Shown here: in pieces, positions 1 to 11,701 of the stretch
Numbering within the stretch: the first letter of the stretch is position 1
Layout of the letters: every line of letters starts with the position of its first letter
NCBI GenBank assembly: GCA_023614405.1
Contig: CM042684.1
Coordinates: 468,171,650 to 468,235,649 of the forward strand
Reading direction: 5' to 3'
Source: Avena insularis
Lineage: Eukaryota; Streptophyta; Magnoliopsida; Poales; Poaceae
DNA length: 64,000 bases
The notes under the pieces: generated by a model
What the model saw: only the letters and a program-made list of their open reading frames with translations
The model's database searches: none
What the model was told of the DNA's origin: nothing
Translations under genes and position numbers: made by a program

Positions 1-1498
1 ATGATGCGATCCCCACCGTGTATCACCGGGTCTTGCAAGGTTAGTTAATTGGTTTTTCCCCTTACCACCATGAAGTTCCCCCGCCTCCAACTGTCGCACA
101 ATTTCATCATGTTGCTCTTGGGATAATTGATCATGTCTTTTACATGAAGCATTAACAATGTTGACAACCATGCTAGTGTATTCAAAAAAATCACTTACTG
201 AATAACAACACTTTGCTACCGCAACAACAACTAATTGCAACTGATGCGCAAAGCAGTGTATATAATGAGCATAAGGATTTTCCTCCAAGATCAATCTTTG
301 CAACCCACGAAATTCTCCTCTCATGTTTGAAGCCCCATCATAACCTTGCCCTCTCAAATTGGACATAGATAAGCCATAAGTAGCAAACATACCATCCAAA
401 GCTACCTTGAGTGAAGCTGCTCTAGTATCAGGAACATGCTCAATTGCAATAAATCTCTCAATCACCTCCCCTCGTTTGTTGACATACCTACATGAGAGAA
501 AAGGAGCATGATTAATATGTAACAACTTTGATAAAATATAATTACAACACACAAACATACAATCAGATTTGCATACAATACAAGCCAAGGAACCTACCTC
601 AAACACATAGCCATTTGCTCTTTGATAGATGCATCTCTAGACTCATCAACAAGCAAGGAAAATTTACTATCTCCAATATCCGCAATAATGGCCTTGGTGG
701 TCTCTTGCACAAGCCTTACAAGTCCAATTGTATCTCGTGAAGTCAACTTATGGTTCTCCCCGGCTTCCCCAATCAATTTTTCGCCTTTGGATCTTTCTTC
801 GTACCATTCAACATCTCCTTAAAGTTACCCTTATTCTTTGAGCTACTAGACTCATCATGTCCACGAAAAGCAAGACCTTGTAGAAGCAAAATTTTTACCA
901 CACCCAATACAATCAAGAGACGAGCTTTGTATTTTTCTTGGTCACTATTGGTTCCCCGATCAATCACATTTGGCAGATTTTGCCTCTGATTTTTGAAAGC
1001 CATATAATGTTGTCTAGCTTTATTATGAGCATCGCCATGTTTACCAACATGGCGAGTAAGAACACTAGGACCATCCTTCCATGTTTTAAACCCATTCTTG
1101 GTGAATGCTTCAATACCATAGTTTTCAGCTCTTGGTTGCTTAAACAGAAAACAATAAAAGCAAAAGGCGGCATTTTTAGCAATGCTATACTCCAACCAGC
1201 CACGATGATCATTGTACCAATAATCATGAAAACTTCTGTAACCATTTCCTACCCATTTCCGTTCATAAGTATGATTAGTTGGTTGGCATGGACCCCTACT
1301 AATGTACTCTCTTCTAGCCAGATCTCTAATATCTGGATCCAAATTCTCAATTGGTATTCTCAAACCAGGATCTGATTCAATATCACCAGGCCTAAGTTCA
1401 GCTGTAACACGGGGAACATTATCACTTGCTCGAGTTGAAGGATCCGAATCTGTGGTTTGTACTTGAAAAAAGCTATCAATTCTATTTCGTTTGTTCAT
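1..1498 (-). pseudogene. hAT transposase, TTF-type zinc finger / DUF4371 (ZMYM1-like), partial
   Basis: This would encode the transposase that excises and inserts hAT elements. The chosen start is the Met at 1498 (MNKRNRIDSFF). A TTF-type zinc finger follows, with the signature WLEYS, KNAAFCFYCFLF and HVGKHGDAH. Then comes the DUF4371 part of the RNase H-like core, with DSKFSLLVDESRD and RGQGYDGASNMRGEF, then HCFAHQLQL, and the frame runs off the left edge at GDTRWGSH. An intron fits at 597-488 (minus strand GT at 597-596, AG at 489-488); splicing joins MAMCLR to YVNKRGE in frame. One base is missing near 805: the frame changes between NFKEMLN and YEERSKGEK, where family members have a Trp. 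That is either a real frameshift or a sequencing error. The C-terminal hAT dimerisation region is outside the window. Confidence 0.85.
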
Positions 1499-2089
1499 CT
1501 TGTCTTCCTGTAATGTATAAATCAAAGCAAGATTTACTAAAAGTCTAAAACTGCTCGGGACAGAGGTCATCTAGGCAGATTTGCATCTAGGCAATGTAAA
1601 TGTAAGAGGGAATAACAATTTCGAACAGGGGAAAGCTGGAAAGGGCAGGTTTGGGAAAGGGGAATACCTACCCTTTGCCTCAGCTCGAGAGATGTAAACT
1701 CTGCGGGGTTCTCTGCCTGCGAGCTTGCAAGGTGGGCCGCGTGACGCCAGGAGGCAGGAAAGCGAGCTGGGGCCGGAGGTCGCGGAGTGGGCGACGGCAC
1801 GGCGCCACGGCAGGACGGCGGCGCGGCGCCACGGCGGGACGGCGCCGGCGGGGTCCCGGCTGGACGAGCTGGCGGCGGGGGATTTCTCGTTCCTGGAAGC
1901 TGGAACTCACTCGTGTTCGATTTGTTCCTGGGGCAAAACGTGGGGCAAGCAGCAATCGCATGGCCAGACTTTGGTTTATTTCTTTATTGGGCTGGGCTAC
2001 GCCCCAGGCCGAGCTATAATATTTAGGCTAGTGGATTTCGTACGCCCCAGGCCATGGCCCGTGCAGCCTGGGGCCCAGCTCCGCCTTTG
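1..2089 (-). mobile_element. hAT transposon, 5' part, running off the left edge
   Basis: The minus strand carries a hAT-type transposase gene (separate entry). The presumed 5' terminus of the element is at 2089, where the plus strand ends ...CTCCGCCTTTG, that is CAAAGGCGGAG in element orientation, like the CAnnGGCGGAG start of many plant ZMYM1-like hAT elements. Just right of it the sequence matches the duplicated host block at about 44698 (CCTCCAAAA), so 2089/2090 is a genuine junction. The other end and the 8-bp target duplication lie outside the window. Bases 1499-2089 are the promoter and leader side: GC-rich around 1730-1930 and without a recognised gene. Confidence 0.7.
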
Positions 2090-2315
2090 CCTCCAAAAAA
2101 AACCACACGTGAGACATGCTAGTCCATTGCTAATCGGTATGGTTTCTACCTAGCGATGCCCGCCTCTCTCCCGGTGCCTCCAATCCCCTCTTGTTTCTGT
2201 TTACATCCGGTATTATTGCTACCTATCCGATGTGCTAGCATCAGTAAAATATGATGTGTGGGTGATAACGAGCAGCGATAGATCCGACGATTAGAATTGA
2301 TTATCTATTCTAGTA

Positions 2316-2438
2316 CTCCCTCCGACCCATATTAGTTAACTCGAGTTTGTCTAGATTCGGATGTATCTAGACATGTTTTAGTATTAGATACATCCGAATC
2401 TAGAAAAATCCAAGTCAACTAATATGGGTCGGAGGGAG
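2316..2438. mobile_element. Stowaway MITE
   Basis: A near-perfect inverted repeat starts CTCCCTCCGACCCATATTAG and ends with its complement ...GGGTCGGAGGGAG, flanked by TA (2314-2315 and 2439-2440). The sister copy at about 44932 reads CTATTCTAGTATTACAATG with a single TA and no insert, which proves the insertion and its target duplication. Confidence 0.95.
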
Positions 2439-2820
2439 TATTACAATGAAAATGGACTGCTATATATATATAACTAAAGGACATTAGTAACTCGAAATAA
2501 AGGTAGGTGGAGAATTTACTTTGTTCGCTACTGATTGTCACTTCGTAGAGCTATATGGTGCCTTACTTGATATGATACTCCATACCCAAGTGTATTTATT
2601 TGAAAAAGGTGCTATGTGTTGATCAGGGAACATAATCTTCCATTAAGCGAATTTCTACCTTCCATCTTTAAAATAGTCTAGGGTAGCAACAGTGTGGAAC
2701 TGAGTGACCAGGTTAAGGGAAGAGTGTGCTAGGGACACTTTGAGTCCATTTATGAAGAGACTATTGCTTCACTTATCCTATTATCCTATATCCTATATTA
2801 GGCTAGCCATAGTGTTAGTA

Positions 2821-3077
2821 CTCCCTCCTTCCTAAAATAGGATGCATATAGTTTTTGGTTACAATCGAACTTTTTAAAATTTGACCAACTATATTAAAAG
2901 GCATATGAATATCTACAACACCAAACATACACAAAATGAAAATTTATATCATGATAGTCCTAACAATACAGATTTGAGATTATAAACAACCACAAATATT
3001 TCTATGTAGTTGAGCAAATTTTAGAAAGTTTGACTTTAACCGAAAACTATATGCATTGTATTTTGAGAATGAGAGAG
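2821..3077. mobile_element. Stowaway-like MITE, shared with 45303-45536
   Basis: It starts CTCCCTCCTTCCTAAAATAG and ends in a degraded ...TGAGAATGAGAGAG, with flanking TA at 2819-2820 and 3078-3079. The same element sits at the same place in the sister block at 45303-45536, so it inserted before the block duplicated. Confidence 0.8.
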
Positions 3078-3234
3078 TATCATAAGGAATATCATGAATG
3101 CCACCTTGGAAAAATCTAATGTGGCACTATAATTATTGAAGATAGAGGTGTTAGTGGTATCAAAATTTCATACAGTATCATAGCACATGAAACTAGATAA
3201 TTTAATGACAAATACATTCTATACAAAAATTATA

Positions 3235-3453
3235 CTCCTTCCGTCCCGGTGTATTAGTCATGTGCATAGTCCTAGGTCGTTGATTTGACAAACTATATGT
3301 GACACATATATATGGTAAAAAAATATATCATTAGAATTCTCAGATGTTATACTTTCTAAAAGTATTATTTTTTGTGTTATATAATTTATTTTATATAGGT
3401 CAAAATGATGATCTAGGGACACATCTAGGACTAATACACGTGGATGGATGGAG
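3235..3453. mobile_element. Stowaway MITE
   Basis: Termini CTCCTTCCGTCCCGGTGTATTAG and ...CTAATACACGTGGATGGATGGAG are inverted repeats, flanked by TA (3233-3234, 3454-3455). The sister copy near 47070 lacks it. Confidence 0.88.
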
Positions 3454-3575
3454 TAATGAGTTTCTACACACTTTAAATATGATAACATTATGATACTAGT
3501 AGATGACACTGTGCAACTGTAGTATTGTGCGTTGAGCAAATTTCTTTTGGAACAGGATCCGGCAAACAAGGCTCT

Positions 3576-3620
3576 AGATGGATGGATGGATGGAGGCTCT
3601 AGATGGATGGATGGATGGAC
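3576..3620. repeat. GGAT microsatellite, two short runs
   Basis: Two runs of four to five GGAT units separated by GGCTCTA. The same place in sister copies (35502, 47178, 63706) has only one or two units, so the array expanded here. Confidence 0.85.
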
Positions 3621-4320
3621 GTAACTAGCACTTACATAATGCACCAGTTAGCATAGAAAATAATCAAGGCGACATGACTATGACCGAATGTTACTCTTGG
3701 CTTACTTTTGGCCAAGTAAATTTAGGAGCTGACGAGCCTCGCGTTGTTCCCACATGTTGATCTGCAGGGAGACTGTGCGCGGCTAAACGATGTCAGGTTT
3801 GGTGGTTGGGCCAAGCAGCTACTGCTAGCAGTACTGTCCCCTGTTCCTATTGCAACTGCGTACTGAATCCGGTTAAACCTCACGTTTTAGTTTGGTTAAG
3901 AAGCTTTATTATGCGGGCATATATTAGGATACAGGTGGGTGTGAGTTGGCCGGCTTAATTTCTCCTGATGCTCCTGCATTACACTTGCGGACAGAGCATT
4001 CTTTTTTCATCGTGATGATCATGTAATCTCTAACAACATGTATTGAGTTAGTCAGTAAAATAGTCCTATTTTCCCTTTTCCACCATATCTCTCTCCTCCG
4101 TTCCTCCTTTCGTCCCTCCTCGGTGCGTGTTACGGCATTAACCATGAAGCGCCCATGGACTGAATGTTGAAGCATGGAGTAACTCAAATACGTCTTGATG
4201 TGTGCTCCCTCACGACGTAGCTGGACGTACGTTTCGATGAGGTTTGAGGCCATGTCGCCTAAAAAACGAGCACACGGGAGAAATGCTAGTTCAATGCTAC
4301 TACTACGTATCATTTCTCTA

Positions 4321-4440
4321 CTCCCTCCGATCTAAATTAGTTGACTTAGTTTTGTCTAGATTCGAAGGTATCTAGCACTAAAACAAGTAGATATATTCGA
4401 ATTAGACAAATCTAAGTCAACTAATTTGGGTCGAAGGGAC
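4321..4440. mobile_element. Stowaway MITE
   Basis: Inverted termini CTCCCTCCGATCTAAATTAG and ...CTAATTTGGGTCGAAGGGAC with flanking TA at 4319-4320 and 4441-4442. It interrupts a Q block; sister copies at 10771, 41353 and 55799 lack it. Confidence 0.88.
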
Positions 4441-4506
4441 TAGTATATTGCATTGTTGGTTGCTGGATCTACCTAGCGATGCTCGCTTCTATTCCGGTGC
4501 CTCTAA

Positions 4507-5588
4507 GAGCATCTCTAATCCATGCCCTTTCCACGACCGCATCCCTTTATTTACTCCTCTAACCGAAGCCGCAAAAACGGTTAGAGGAGAAAACATGCGA
4601 TACCGGCTCCCATAATATCCCCCCTCTCCCAAACTTGCTCGGCCGCCAACTCGACTCTTAAAATTTTCCCTCCCGCCTCGCCGCCAACTCCACCCGCCCA
4701 AAACCGCTAGAAGTCGTCGCCGGCACTGGGATTCTCCCCTCCCATGGCTGGAATGTTACTGGAGCTCGGTTCCGCAGCCTTGCCGGAGTTTCTCGCCGAC
4801 GCGACGCCGCCGGAACCGACCGCCATGACGGCTTCGATGCCGTGGTAACAGTTGGGCACCACCGGTGTGGCGCAGTCGACGGTAGCGGCCGCCAAGACGA
4901 CCTCCAAGGCCACAGAGACGGCGGGGAAGCTGGGACGACCGCCCCTTGCGTCGGTGCTGAGCGGGACGTGGGCGCTTAAGCCGACGGAGGCCATGATAGC
5001 CCATTCGCAAGCGGCGGAGGAGAAGAAGAAGAGGAAGGCCGCTGCGGCCTCCACACCCAAGCCGGTGACCACGGCGACGAAGGGCAAGCCCAAGCCGACC
5101 TCCAAGGCCACACTATCGTCCTCCTCGCCAGCCACCGTGGCACCTCATTGAGGTGCCTGCGAGGTGATCAATGAAATACCCGGGCCGACTCCGAGTGCCA
5201 CCGAGGTGAGCATCGCTGAGTTCATATCTCAACTTGATCATTCTCATCACCAAGGCCTCAACGACCTCAACATTAGCGGCGATGATGAGGTGGGCGACGA
5301 GGATGCCATCGAGGAGGCCAGGGAAGAGGACCACCGAGGAGGCCGAAGAAGGGTTAACCGAGGTGGGCAAGATCAATTTAATGTATTTTGGATAATATTT
5401 ATGTATTTTTGTAATATGGATACTTGACATGTGCTGTGGAGATTTAAAAATTGTGATGAAATTTTTTTACTCCTCTAAGTTTTTAGCGATAGAATCTGGC
5501 AGCTGAAATTTAGAGGAGCAAATATAGTCATCTAAGTTTTTTAATCCTTTTTCTTCTCTAAAGGAAAGGAGATGGGTTAGAGATGCAT
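4507..5588. mobile_element. PIF/Harbinger-like non-autonomous element with gene-like interior
   Basis: The ends are GAGCATCTCTAATCC and ...GGGTTAGAGATGCAT, an inverted repeat, flanked by TAA on both sides (4504-4506, 5589-5591). A 3-bp TWA duplication is typical of PIF/Harbinger. The sister site at 41430 reads TGATGCCTCCAATTCCCTC without the insert. At 1082 bp it is too short for a transposase, and none is seen. The interior (4690-5380) is GC-rich and gene-like. Confidence 0.85.
4852..5151 (+). CDS. Low-complexity Ala/Lys/Thr frame inside the Harbinger-like element
   Basis: A 99-codon frame rich in Ala, Lys, Thr and Pro (for example EEKKKRKAAAAST and ATKGKPKPTSKA). It is followed after a stop by a second open stretch (5164-5427) with an acidic run, GDDEVGDEDAIEEAREED. 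Basic then acidic tails of this kind occur in transposon-carried gene fragments in grasses. No domain is recognised, and no start or intron can be supported. It may be a captured fragment or chance GC-rich coding potential. Confidence 0.25.
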   Translation: MGTTGVAQSTVAAAKTTSKATETAGKLGRPPLASVLSGTWALKPTEAMIAHSQAAEEKKKRKAAAASTPKPVTTATKGKPKPTSKATLSSSSPATVAPH

Positions 5589-5591
5589 TAA

Positions 5592-6424
5592 TTCCCTCTT
5601 GTTTCTATTACCGTGCAAGTGTGTGCTGTGAGCTAACACTTACCAAGTACTCCTTACGTGCACCAGTTAGGCCTAGTTCTTTTAGCAGCTTAAAAAATAA
5701 GTTGCACCCTCCCTACCTTCTCCCATAAGCTGTCCTACTTATTAGTCAGCGCTTCCAAAATACTCCACTAATTGATTCTGATTTAGACGTCTCGACTAAT
5801 AAGCCAGGTGGTTTATGAGAGCCAAAAGAACTGGGCCTATAAGAATTAAGAAGCCAAGGCAAGAATCTGATCGATGTTGCCCTCAGCTTATTTGGCCAAG
5901 TTAATTAGGAGCTAACGAGCTTCGTGTTGTTCCCACGTGTCGGTCTGCAGGGAAATGTGCACGCCCTGAGTCGCGTTTGGTTCACCATGTTGGTATGTCC
6001 ATTTTTACATGGGTGGTGTCTGGGTCTAGTGGTTGGACCGAGTTGCTAGCAGTAATAAGCTGCCTACTGATAACTCCCGCGTTTTATGTTGATTCAGCTT
6101 TATGCAGGCGTAAACTAGCAGCACACATATGGGTATGAGTTGGCCACCTTAATTTCTCCTCCATGTTCGGTGTTCCTGGGTACTAATCACCATCTCTAAC
6201 AACATGGAGCTTAGTTAGTAAAACAGTCCGACTTTCCCTTCTTCACCCTGTCTCTCCCTCCTTCGTGTCATTGAGCGCCTTCCACGGCCCTTTCGGCGTG
6301 TCATCTCCATCTCTCCTCTGACAGCTAAAGATTTGAACCATGACCCTTCAAGAGATGCGGTGTTATGGCACCAGCAATGAAGCGCTCATGGATTCAACCT
6401 CCAGGCAGAGTCACTCGAGACATT
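5592..6424. repeat. Duplicated host-locus P block (copy before the Mutator-like element)
   Basis: No gene. It matches 55036-55680: CTTACGTGCACCAGTT, TTAATTAGGAGCTAACGAGC, GCCTTCCACGGCCCTTTCGG and ATGAAGCGCTCATGGATT occur in both in the same order. It ends at CGAGACATT, the target duplication of the Mutator-like element, and continues at 10643. Confidence 0.75.
5670..5837. mobile_element. MITE with GGCC(T/C)AGTTCTTTT ends
   Basis: The 168-bp insert starts GGCCTAGTTCTTTTAGC and ends ...CCAAAAGAACTGGGCC, an inverted repeat, with an inner AGCTTA/TAAGC pair. The sister block at 55059 goes straight through (CACCAGTTCGTATAAGAATT). The flanks suggest a TA or TTA duplication but the site has diverged, so the superfamily is left open. 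Confidence 0.75.
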
Positions 6425-6681
6425 GAGTTGTTTTGTGGTACCCCAACATGAATACTAGCCCTTTATTTTCGTTCATTCAAAGGCCTAGATCATTTTATAC
6501 TAGTGTAAAAAAGATGACTAGTACAATTTATACTAGTCACAAAAAATGACAAAATCGGCATAAAAAAAAAAGGCTGTAGACGGGCCTGGCCCAATGTAGG
6601 CCAAGTCGCACGTGGTCGGGTGGTACTGGTATCGTGGCGAAAAGAATATCCTAACCATCGTTCGGACTACCTTGCATAGCT

Positions 6682-7191
6682 ATGCTCCGGCGCCGCCGCC
6701 TACGATTTCCCATGCTCAGCTCCGGCGACCTAGCCGCCAAGGCCCTTCGCGCCGGCGTGTACGACTCCTACGCCACCTACTACACTCCTCCGTCCTCATA
6801 CGGTACCTACGACCCTCCACCGTCATCCTACCACCCGATCCCAGATCTCACGGTGCCGCCCTCCTCCAACGCGAAGGCGGCAGAGCTCGTCACGGTTCCG
6901 GGAGCATGGGTTCTAGGACTTGCGGACGCTGTCTGAGCTGACCGACGAGTCTCTTCTATGGGAAGACGAGCGCAAGGAGGTGGTGGCGGCGTTCCACGTC
7001 ACCCTAGGGTGCGTCGAGGACAACCTGGAGCGACGACTACAGACGAGAGGGCCGCGGATTCAGCGTTCCCCGGGGGTGTGGATGGTGACATGGCCTGCTC
7101 CGGCGGCCTCGCTTGCGCGCTCCTCTCAGGCGCCGTGACCGACGCCATCGTCGTGCACCCCGTGTTCGACACGTTCATGGTGAGAAGGTAG
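6682..7191 (+). pseudogene. GC-rich gene fragment of unknown function within the Mutator-like element
   Basis: A first open stretch (6682-6936) contains SSGDLAAKALRAGVYDSYAT and repeated PPSSY motifs, then a frame change near 6925. The other frames continue with WEDERKEVVAAFHVTLG and FSGGVDGDMACSGGLACALL-like text to a stop near 7191. Codon-like GC bias at third positions and frame continuity across small shifts suggest a captured host gene fragment. I do not recognise the family. Confidence 0.35.
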
Positions 7192-8785
7192 CGCCGCTGT
7201 TGTCCGTGCTGATGGCGTCATGGCGGCCACTGCCACAGGTTCCACCCTCCGGGAAGGTGGCATCAACGTCGGCGGCTGCCATCAAAGGACAGCACCGTGT
7301 CGATGTTGAGAATTGGAGGCAGAGCATAGAAGGCAGGGGATGGAGGGCGACATTGACGGTGCTAAATCTCTTAATCCTGACATCATGTAGGCAAACTGCT
7401 TCATTTTCAAACTGCATCGCCTAATGTTTCTCAATCCTGACATCATGTAGGCAAACTTGACTATTGCTTCTTCCTGGTGCTAAATCTCTTAATAAGTACA
7501 AAGTGATGGCCTCTACCACTACCATATGTTAGCTTCATGAAGGATAATAGATGCCTAAAAAGTAAACATATCCGAATGAAGAAAATCAATAATGAAGAAC
7601 TTCAGTTAGTTCAGGTGTGTCCTACGATAAGGAAAGGGGATACTATTATTTTCGAATGCTCATTTGTCAACTTGTTTATTGCACTTATATTGTTATAATC
7701 AACCGTCATTCTGAACTTCATTCTAGTTAAGACAAATGTCCTATTATCTTGAAGTAGTAATGGCTGAGTAAAAGATTTCTTACCTTCAATTCCGATGTGC
7801 AGATAGCCAAATACTAGTTTTGATTCTAATCTCAACATGCAAACTGTGCTGGGAGTGGAACCGAATTCAGAAAGGATAATAGTCACAGTAATTAGTTCCT
7901 AATTCAAATTTATAATCAAAAATAAAAAACTAGGCGTAGTTATCAGATTAGGGAAAAACCTTGTGTAACCTTCTCAAGTTGGCATCCTGATCAGGTATAC
8001 TGCAACCGCACTGGTACTAGAAATGTAAAACTAGCTGGTTCAGGATTTGGCAATTTAATGTTGAAGCAAAAGACTTGAACTATGGTTTTGGAGAGAGGTA
8101 GAACTTCTGCTGTTTTCTGCTGGAATTCAAAGGACACACAATTGGCCCATTAAACTGTGTTGTATTAAGAAAGAAGTTCTTCTATTAAGAGTTCAATAGA
8201 AGTTGTTATTGTTATTATTTAAACTAAACCACGCGTCACCATCAAACAGACTAAAAAAGAATCAGTTTAGTGCCTTTTTTTTGTTTCATTAAGGTCACAG
8301 TTCAGATATAGTGATGCATTGTATTTATCCCTAATCCCCTATTATCTTCAATTGGCAGGGAATCCTGGTCTACTTGAGTACCAATGGTTTAGTTAGTGTA
8401 CCTTGGTATTAGTCCCCTTCAAGGCCTGGTCGGAGCCCTCGACGAGGAGAGCGGCCCTAGGGACGGCGGTGGCACATCTGTGTTCTGTTGTCCTTGAGTG
8501 GGCGCAGCTCCGGTGGTAGACTCCATCGACAAGCCATCATTGCTCCCGAGGCATCGTGGGGCACGCACACCAGGGAGAAAGTGCGAGACTGCCATCGTCG
8601 GATGGTTGTAGCGGTGGCTGCCTTGTATGTAGGTCGAATAATAATTCCCATTGTGTCGATATACAGTATTAAAATAACATTTGTATCATACAAGTCTTTT
8701 TACTGTAATAAAATATTAGATCCCATTCATAAAATGGAAAAGTCAGAACCAACAATTGGACGTTATAGTTGCAGACATCTTTGTT

Positions 8786-8850
8786 CCTTGTTCCTTCATT
8801 CTGCATGGAGATGGGGAATAACCAAATCCTTGTTCCTTCATTCTGCATGG
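8786..8850. repeat. 23-bp direct repeat (two copies)
   Basis: CCTTGTTCCTTCATTCTGCA followed by TGG occurs at 8786-8808 and again at 8828-8850, separated by a short AT-rich spacer. No function can be assigned. Confidence 0.8.
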
Positions 8851-10642
8851 CATGCAGTTCACGCTATGTTGCCGATTTATATGTTGTGCATTTCTGTTGT
8901 GTGCCGATTTCACTTGGAAGTGATCAACAATGTGTGCGGGCTCGAATATAAGCTGCAGAGACTTGAGGAGGGCATGCTATCATCATCAGCAGCACTAGGC
9001 CTGGCGAGCGTGACTCAATAAACCAACAGATGGTTCTTGTACCGTCTGTTGAGCTGAAGAACAAACCGCAGCCTAGCATCTATAACATCCAATTCAGGTT
9101 TACATTTTAGAGCTTATATGCAAATTCCAGTCCCCACACTAAAACTGAACCAAACTGAAGTTTGTTATTTGACGCTAGCTTGCCAAGGTGACCGCTAGCA
9201 AATGGATAGACTTGCACAACTAGCTTGCCGGACTGACTACTAGCAGAACTTGCACTAAATCTTGAACGGTGATAATTCTGAGTACAGTTCAAATAAAAGT
9301 ACACCATCAATGTGTCAAATAAAAGTACACTATCAATCTGCTAACGCCTGGACTAGAACATGCTCATCACAAGTTCATAACAGTGCTCATGCTCATACTG
9401 ATAGGATAATTTACAATGTAACAATTTTCTAACTGAAATTTGTATCTCATGCCCACACTGACAGGGCTGCGTTCGACGCCAGCGCCCCTGCCATCGCCTC
9501 CTGACAGTCTCCAACGTTGCACCATCGGCAATGACATCTTCTGCTCCTACACATCAGGAGAAAGTTTCAAAAATTATGTTTCATATGACAAAACATATGG
9601 ATGATCTTACATCGATCTGGTGCACGTTATCAAATATACTGCACATATGCAAATGTGACTCTTCCACTGTTGTCCTGCCTGACATTATCTTCAGCTAGTG
9701 AGTACAGTACTTACAGTAGTTAAGCACACCGGATCACCTTCAAAAATATATATGTATTTCACAACATAAAAGTATTTTTCTTTTATCAAGGTATCTCTTA
9801 AAAAACTTTAGCACACAACATCACCTTCAGATTTCTGAGGAGATTATAAGTATTTAGAGCCTTATTTGTCTGGTTTGGCTAGAAAAGCCATTGGAGAAAT
9901 GTGCACTCACAGGTGGGGATTCTCAACATTTGCACATAACACAATTACACCAGTACAATATATCCTTTGACATTTCCTGAAGAAACAGATGCATCACACT
10001 AGTCATCGGTTACTCATCAAAGCTTTTACGCAAGAAATGGGCAATAACCAATACAGATTCAATCACAATAGGCACAATAGCATCATGAGTGACTTCAGTT
10101 ATTTGCATTGGACTTAAATGGAATCAACACATTCAGCCGAGCTAGGACACACTACCATCGTGCGATGAGAAAGATGAATACATCAAAACTAATATGGATA
10201 TTGTAGACTATAGTTGTGAGAGAGAGGGAGAGATCAGGGATGATGCAGGGGAACACGTACCTCCTGCCTCATGCGGAGGTTGGGCGGGCGGTGTGCAGCG
10301 GCCAGCGGGGTCGGCTTGCTGGTCTTGGAGATGATTCTAAGTGGAGGAACGAGGTGAGTTTGGAGGCGGTGGCCGCGTCCGAGGTAGAGGCGGCGGCGGT
10401 GGCAAGGAGGTAGCGGCGGCGTTCTCGGGCATGTGGACGCTGGTCACGGCGGCGGCGGCGGCGTGCGAGGCGTGTGGGCGTGCGTGTTCCTGATCCTGCT
10501 CGTTCACAATTTTTTCTGCTACTTACAGCTTCCTGGGCCTGCTGGGCCTAATCTCCAAAGCAAAATCTGAGCCGTCGGTTGATTTTATACTAGTCCCTCT
10601 ACTGTGAGTAGTAAAAGGTACCGTAAAAATTGCCGAGACATT

Positions 10643-11701
10643 ATTTGATGCACTCAAGATCGGTGCACTCCCTCACGGTGTAACTGATCGTTTTGGTGAG
10701 GTTTAAGACTGTCCATATCGCCTTGAAATGATTCACCCCGCCACAATGCTAGTTCATTGCTATAGGTATCATGTCTCGAGCATTATGTAGTGATGGAGAC
10801 TACACCGCATGTTGGTGGATCTACCTAGCAACGATTGCTTGTCTCCTGGTGTCTCAAAGTTCCTCGTGTTTCTGTTACATCCGAGATTGCTTATTATCCA
10901 GTGTGCTAGCTAGCATGTAAAGTATAAGATTGGTGGCAAGGAGAAATGATAATAATTCGTATCTCTCTACTGCAATGAGAATGGAGTGCTATATGTAGCT
11001 CAAAAAACGCTATCACTCTAATAAAGGTTGGTGGAGAGTTTATTTTATTCAGTGGTGATGGTCCTTTAGTACAGCTATATATGCAGTCTCACAAGGTGTG
11101 TTACCTCTGTTAAAAAAAAGGGATGTGTTACCTTTGCGGAGACAGATTTTAACCCTCGAAAGCTAATGAAGAAACTGGTGTCACATGTTACTAGAGTACC
11201 CTATATTACATATTTTTTGACCTAGTATATTATATATCTGGATTGGGTATGATATATGCTACGCGGTATGCCATGATGCTATAGGCTCATCCATGCAACT
11301 ACAGGGTATAGATACACCTTTAAAATAGGTTGGGTATCGCTCAACTATCTGGATCATGTATGCCTATTAGCTGTAATATAAGCTGTCAGGACGGTATGAA
11401 TTTTTTTAGTTGCTAGCTCAATGTAGTATTAACCATTAATTTAATGAATCCCATCAAATCCTGAGCAGTATTTGGTTTGGGACAGATCACTCCTTTAAAC
11501 AATAATTGATCCAAAAAATCATGTAAATCATTTTATGCTAAATTTAGCGAGTTTATATAGAGATGGGGAAGATTTGATACATAGCTAATGAATCCTTTCC
11601 AAAATAGAATTATTTTAGCCATTTGTTGGCAAAAGGAGCTAGGCCTAATCGTCGTATGTTAGGCCTAAGAGCTAGGAAAAAGGAGCTAGGCCTAAGAGCA
11701 A
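10643..11701. repeat. Duplicated host-locus Q block and upstream region of cystatin 1
   Basis: It continues the block cut by the Mutator-like element. The Q block (GGATCTACCTAGCAACGATT, then GTGTGCTAGCTAGCATGTAA, then AAAGGTTGGTGGAGAG) aligns with 22483-22980, 55690-56042 and 57750-57900. From 11190 a 500-bp region leading to the cystatin promoter aligns with 21235-21745, 33360-33870 and 58975-59445. Block R is absent here. No gene is visible. Confidence 0.75.

Larger units (their letters stand above)
2090..4506. repeat. Duplicated host-locus blocks Q, P, Q (first copy)
   Basis: No gene is visible. The stretch aligns by eye with 44698-47750: both contain GACATGCTAGTCCATTGCTA, then a Q block (GGTGGAGAATTTACTTTGTT at about 2508 and 44991), a shared Stowaway-like MITE, and a P block (CCGGCAAACAAGG at 3559 and 47159, then TGTTCCCACATGTTGATCT). 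A second Q block starts near 4290. Three young MITEs (2316-2438, 3235-3453, 4321-4440) interrupt only this copy. The remaining sequence is AT-rich with no long frame. Confidence 0.75.
6425..10633. mobile_element. Mutator-like (Pack-MULE type) element, 4.2 kb
   Basis: The insert is flanked by a perfect 9-bp duplication, CGAGACATT (6416-6424 and 10634-10642), the Mutator hallmark. The sister copy at about 55664 reads CTCAAGACATTCTATGATGC without an insert. The ends are weakly inverted: GAGTTGTTTTGTGGTACC on the left, and GCAATTTTTACGGTACC on the complement of the right end, followed on both sides by an ACTAG-containing stretch. No MULE transposase is seen. A GC-rich coding-like part lies at 6680-7200; 7200-8430 and 9010-10200 are AT-rich with no gene; a second GC-rich patch is at 10216-10500. 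Two direct repeats lie inside (7369-7398 with 7428-7456, and 8786-8808 with 8828-8850). Confidence 0.75.

Noticed and set aside
4707..5135. Minus-strand 142-codon frame in the Harbinger-like element
   Set aside because: It mirrors the Lys/Ala-rich plus-strand frame and has no recognisable motif; shadow of GC-rich codons.
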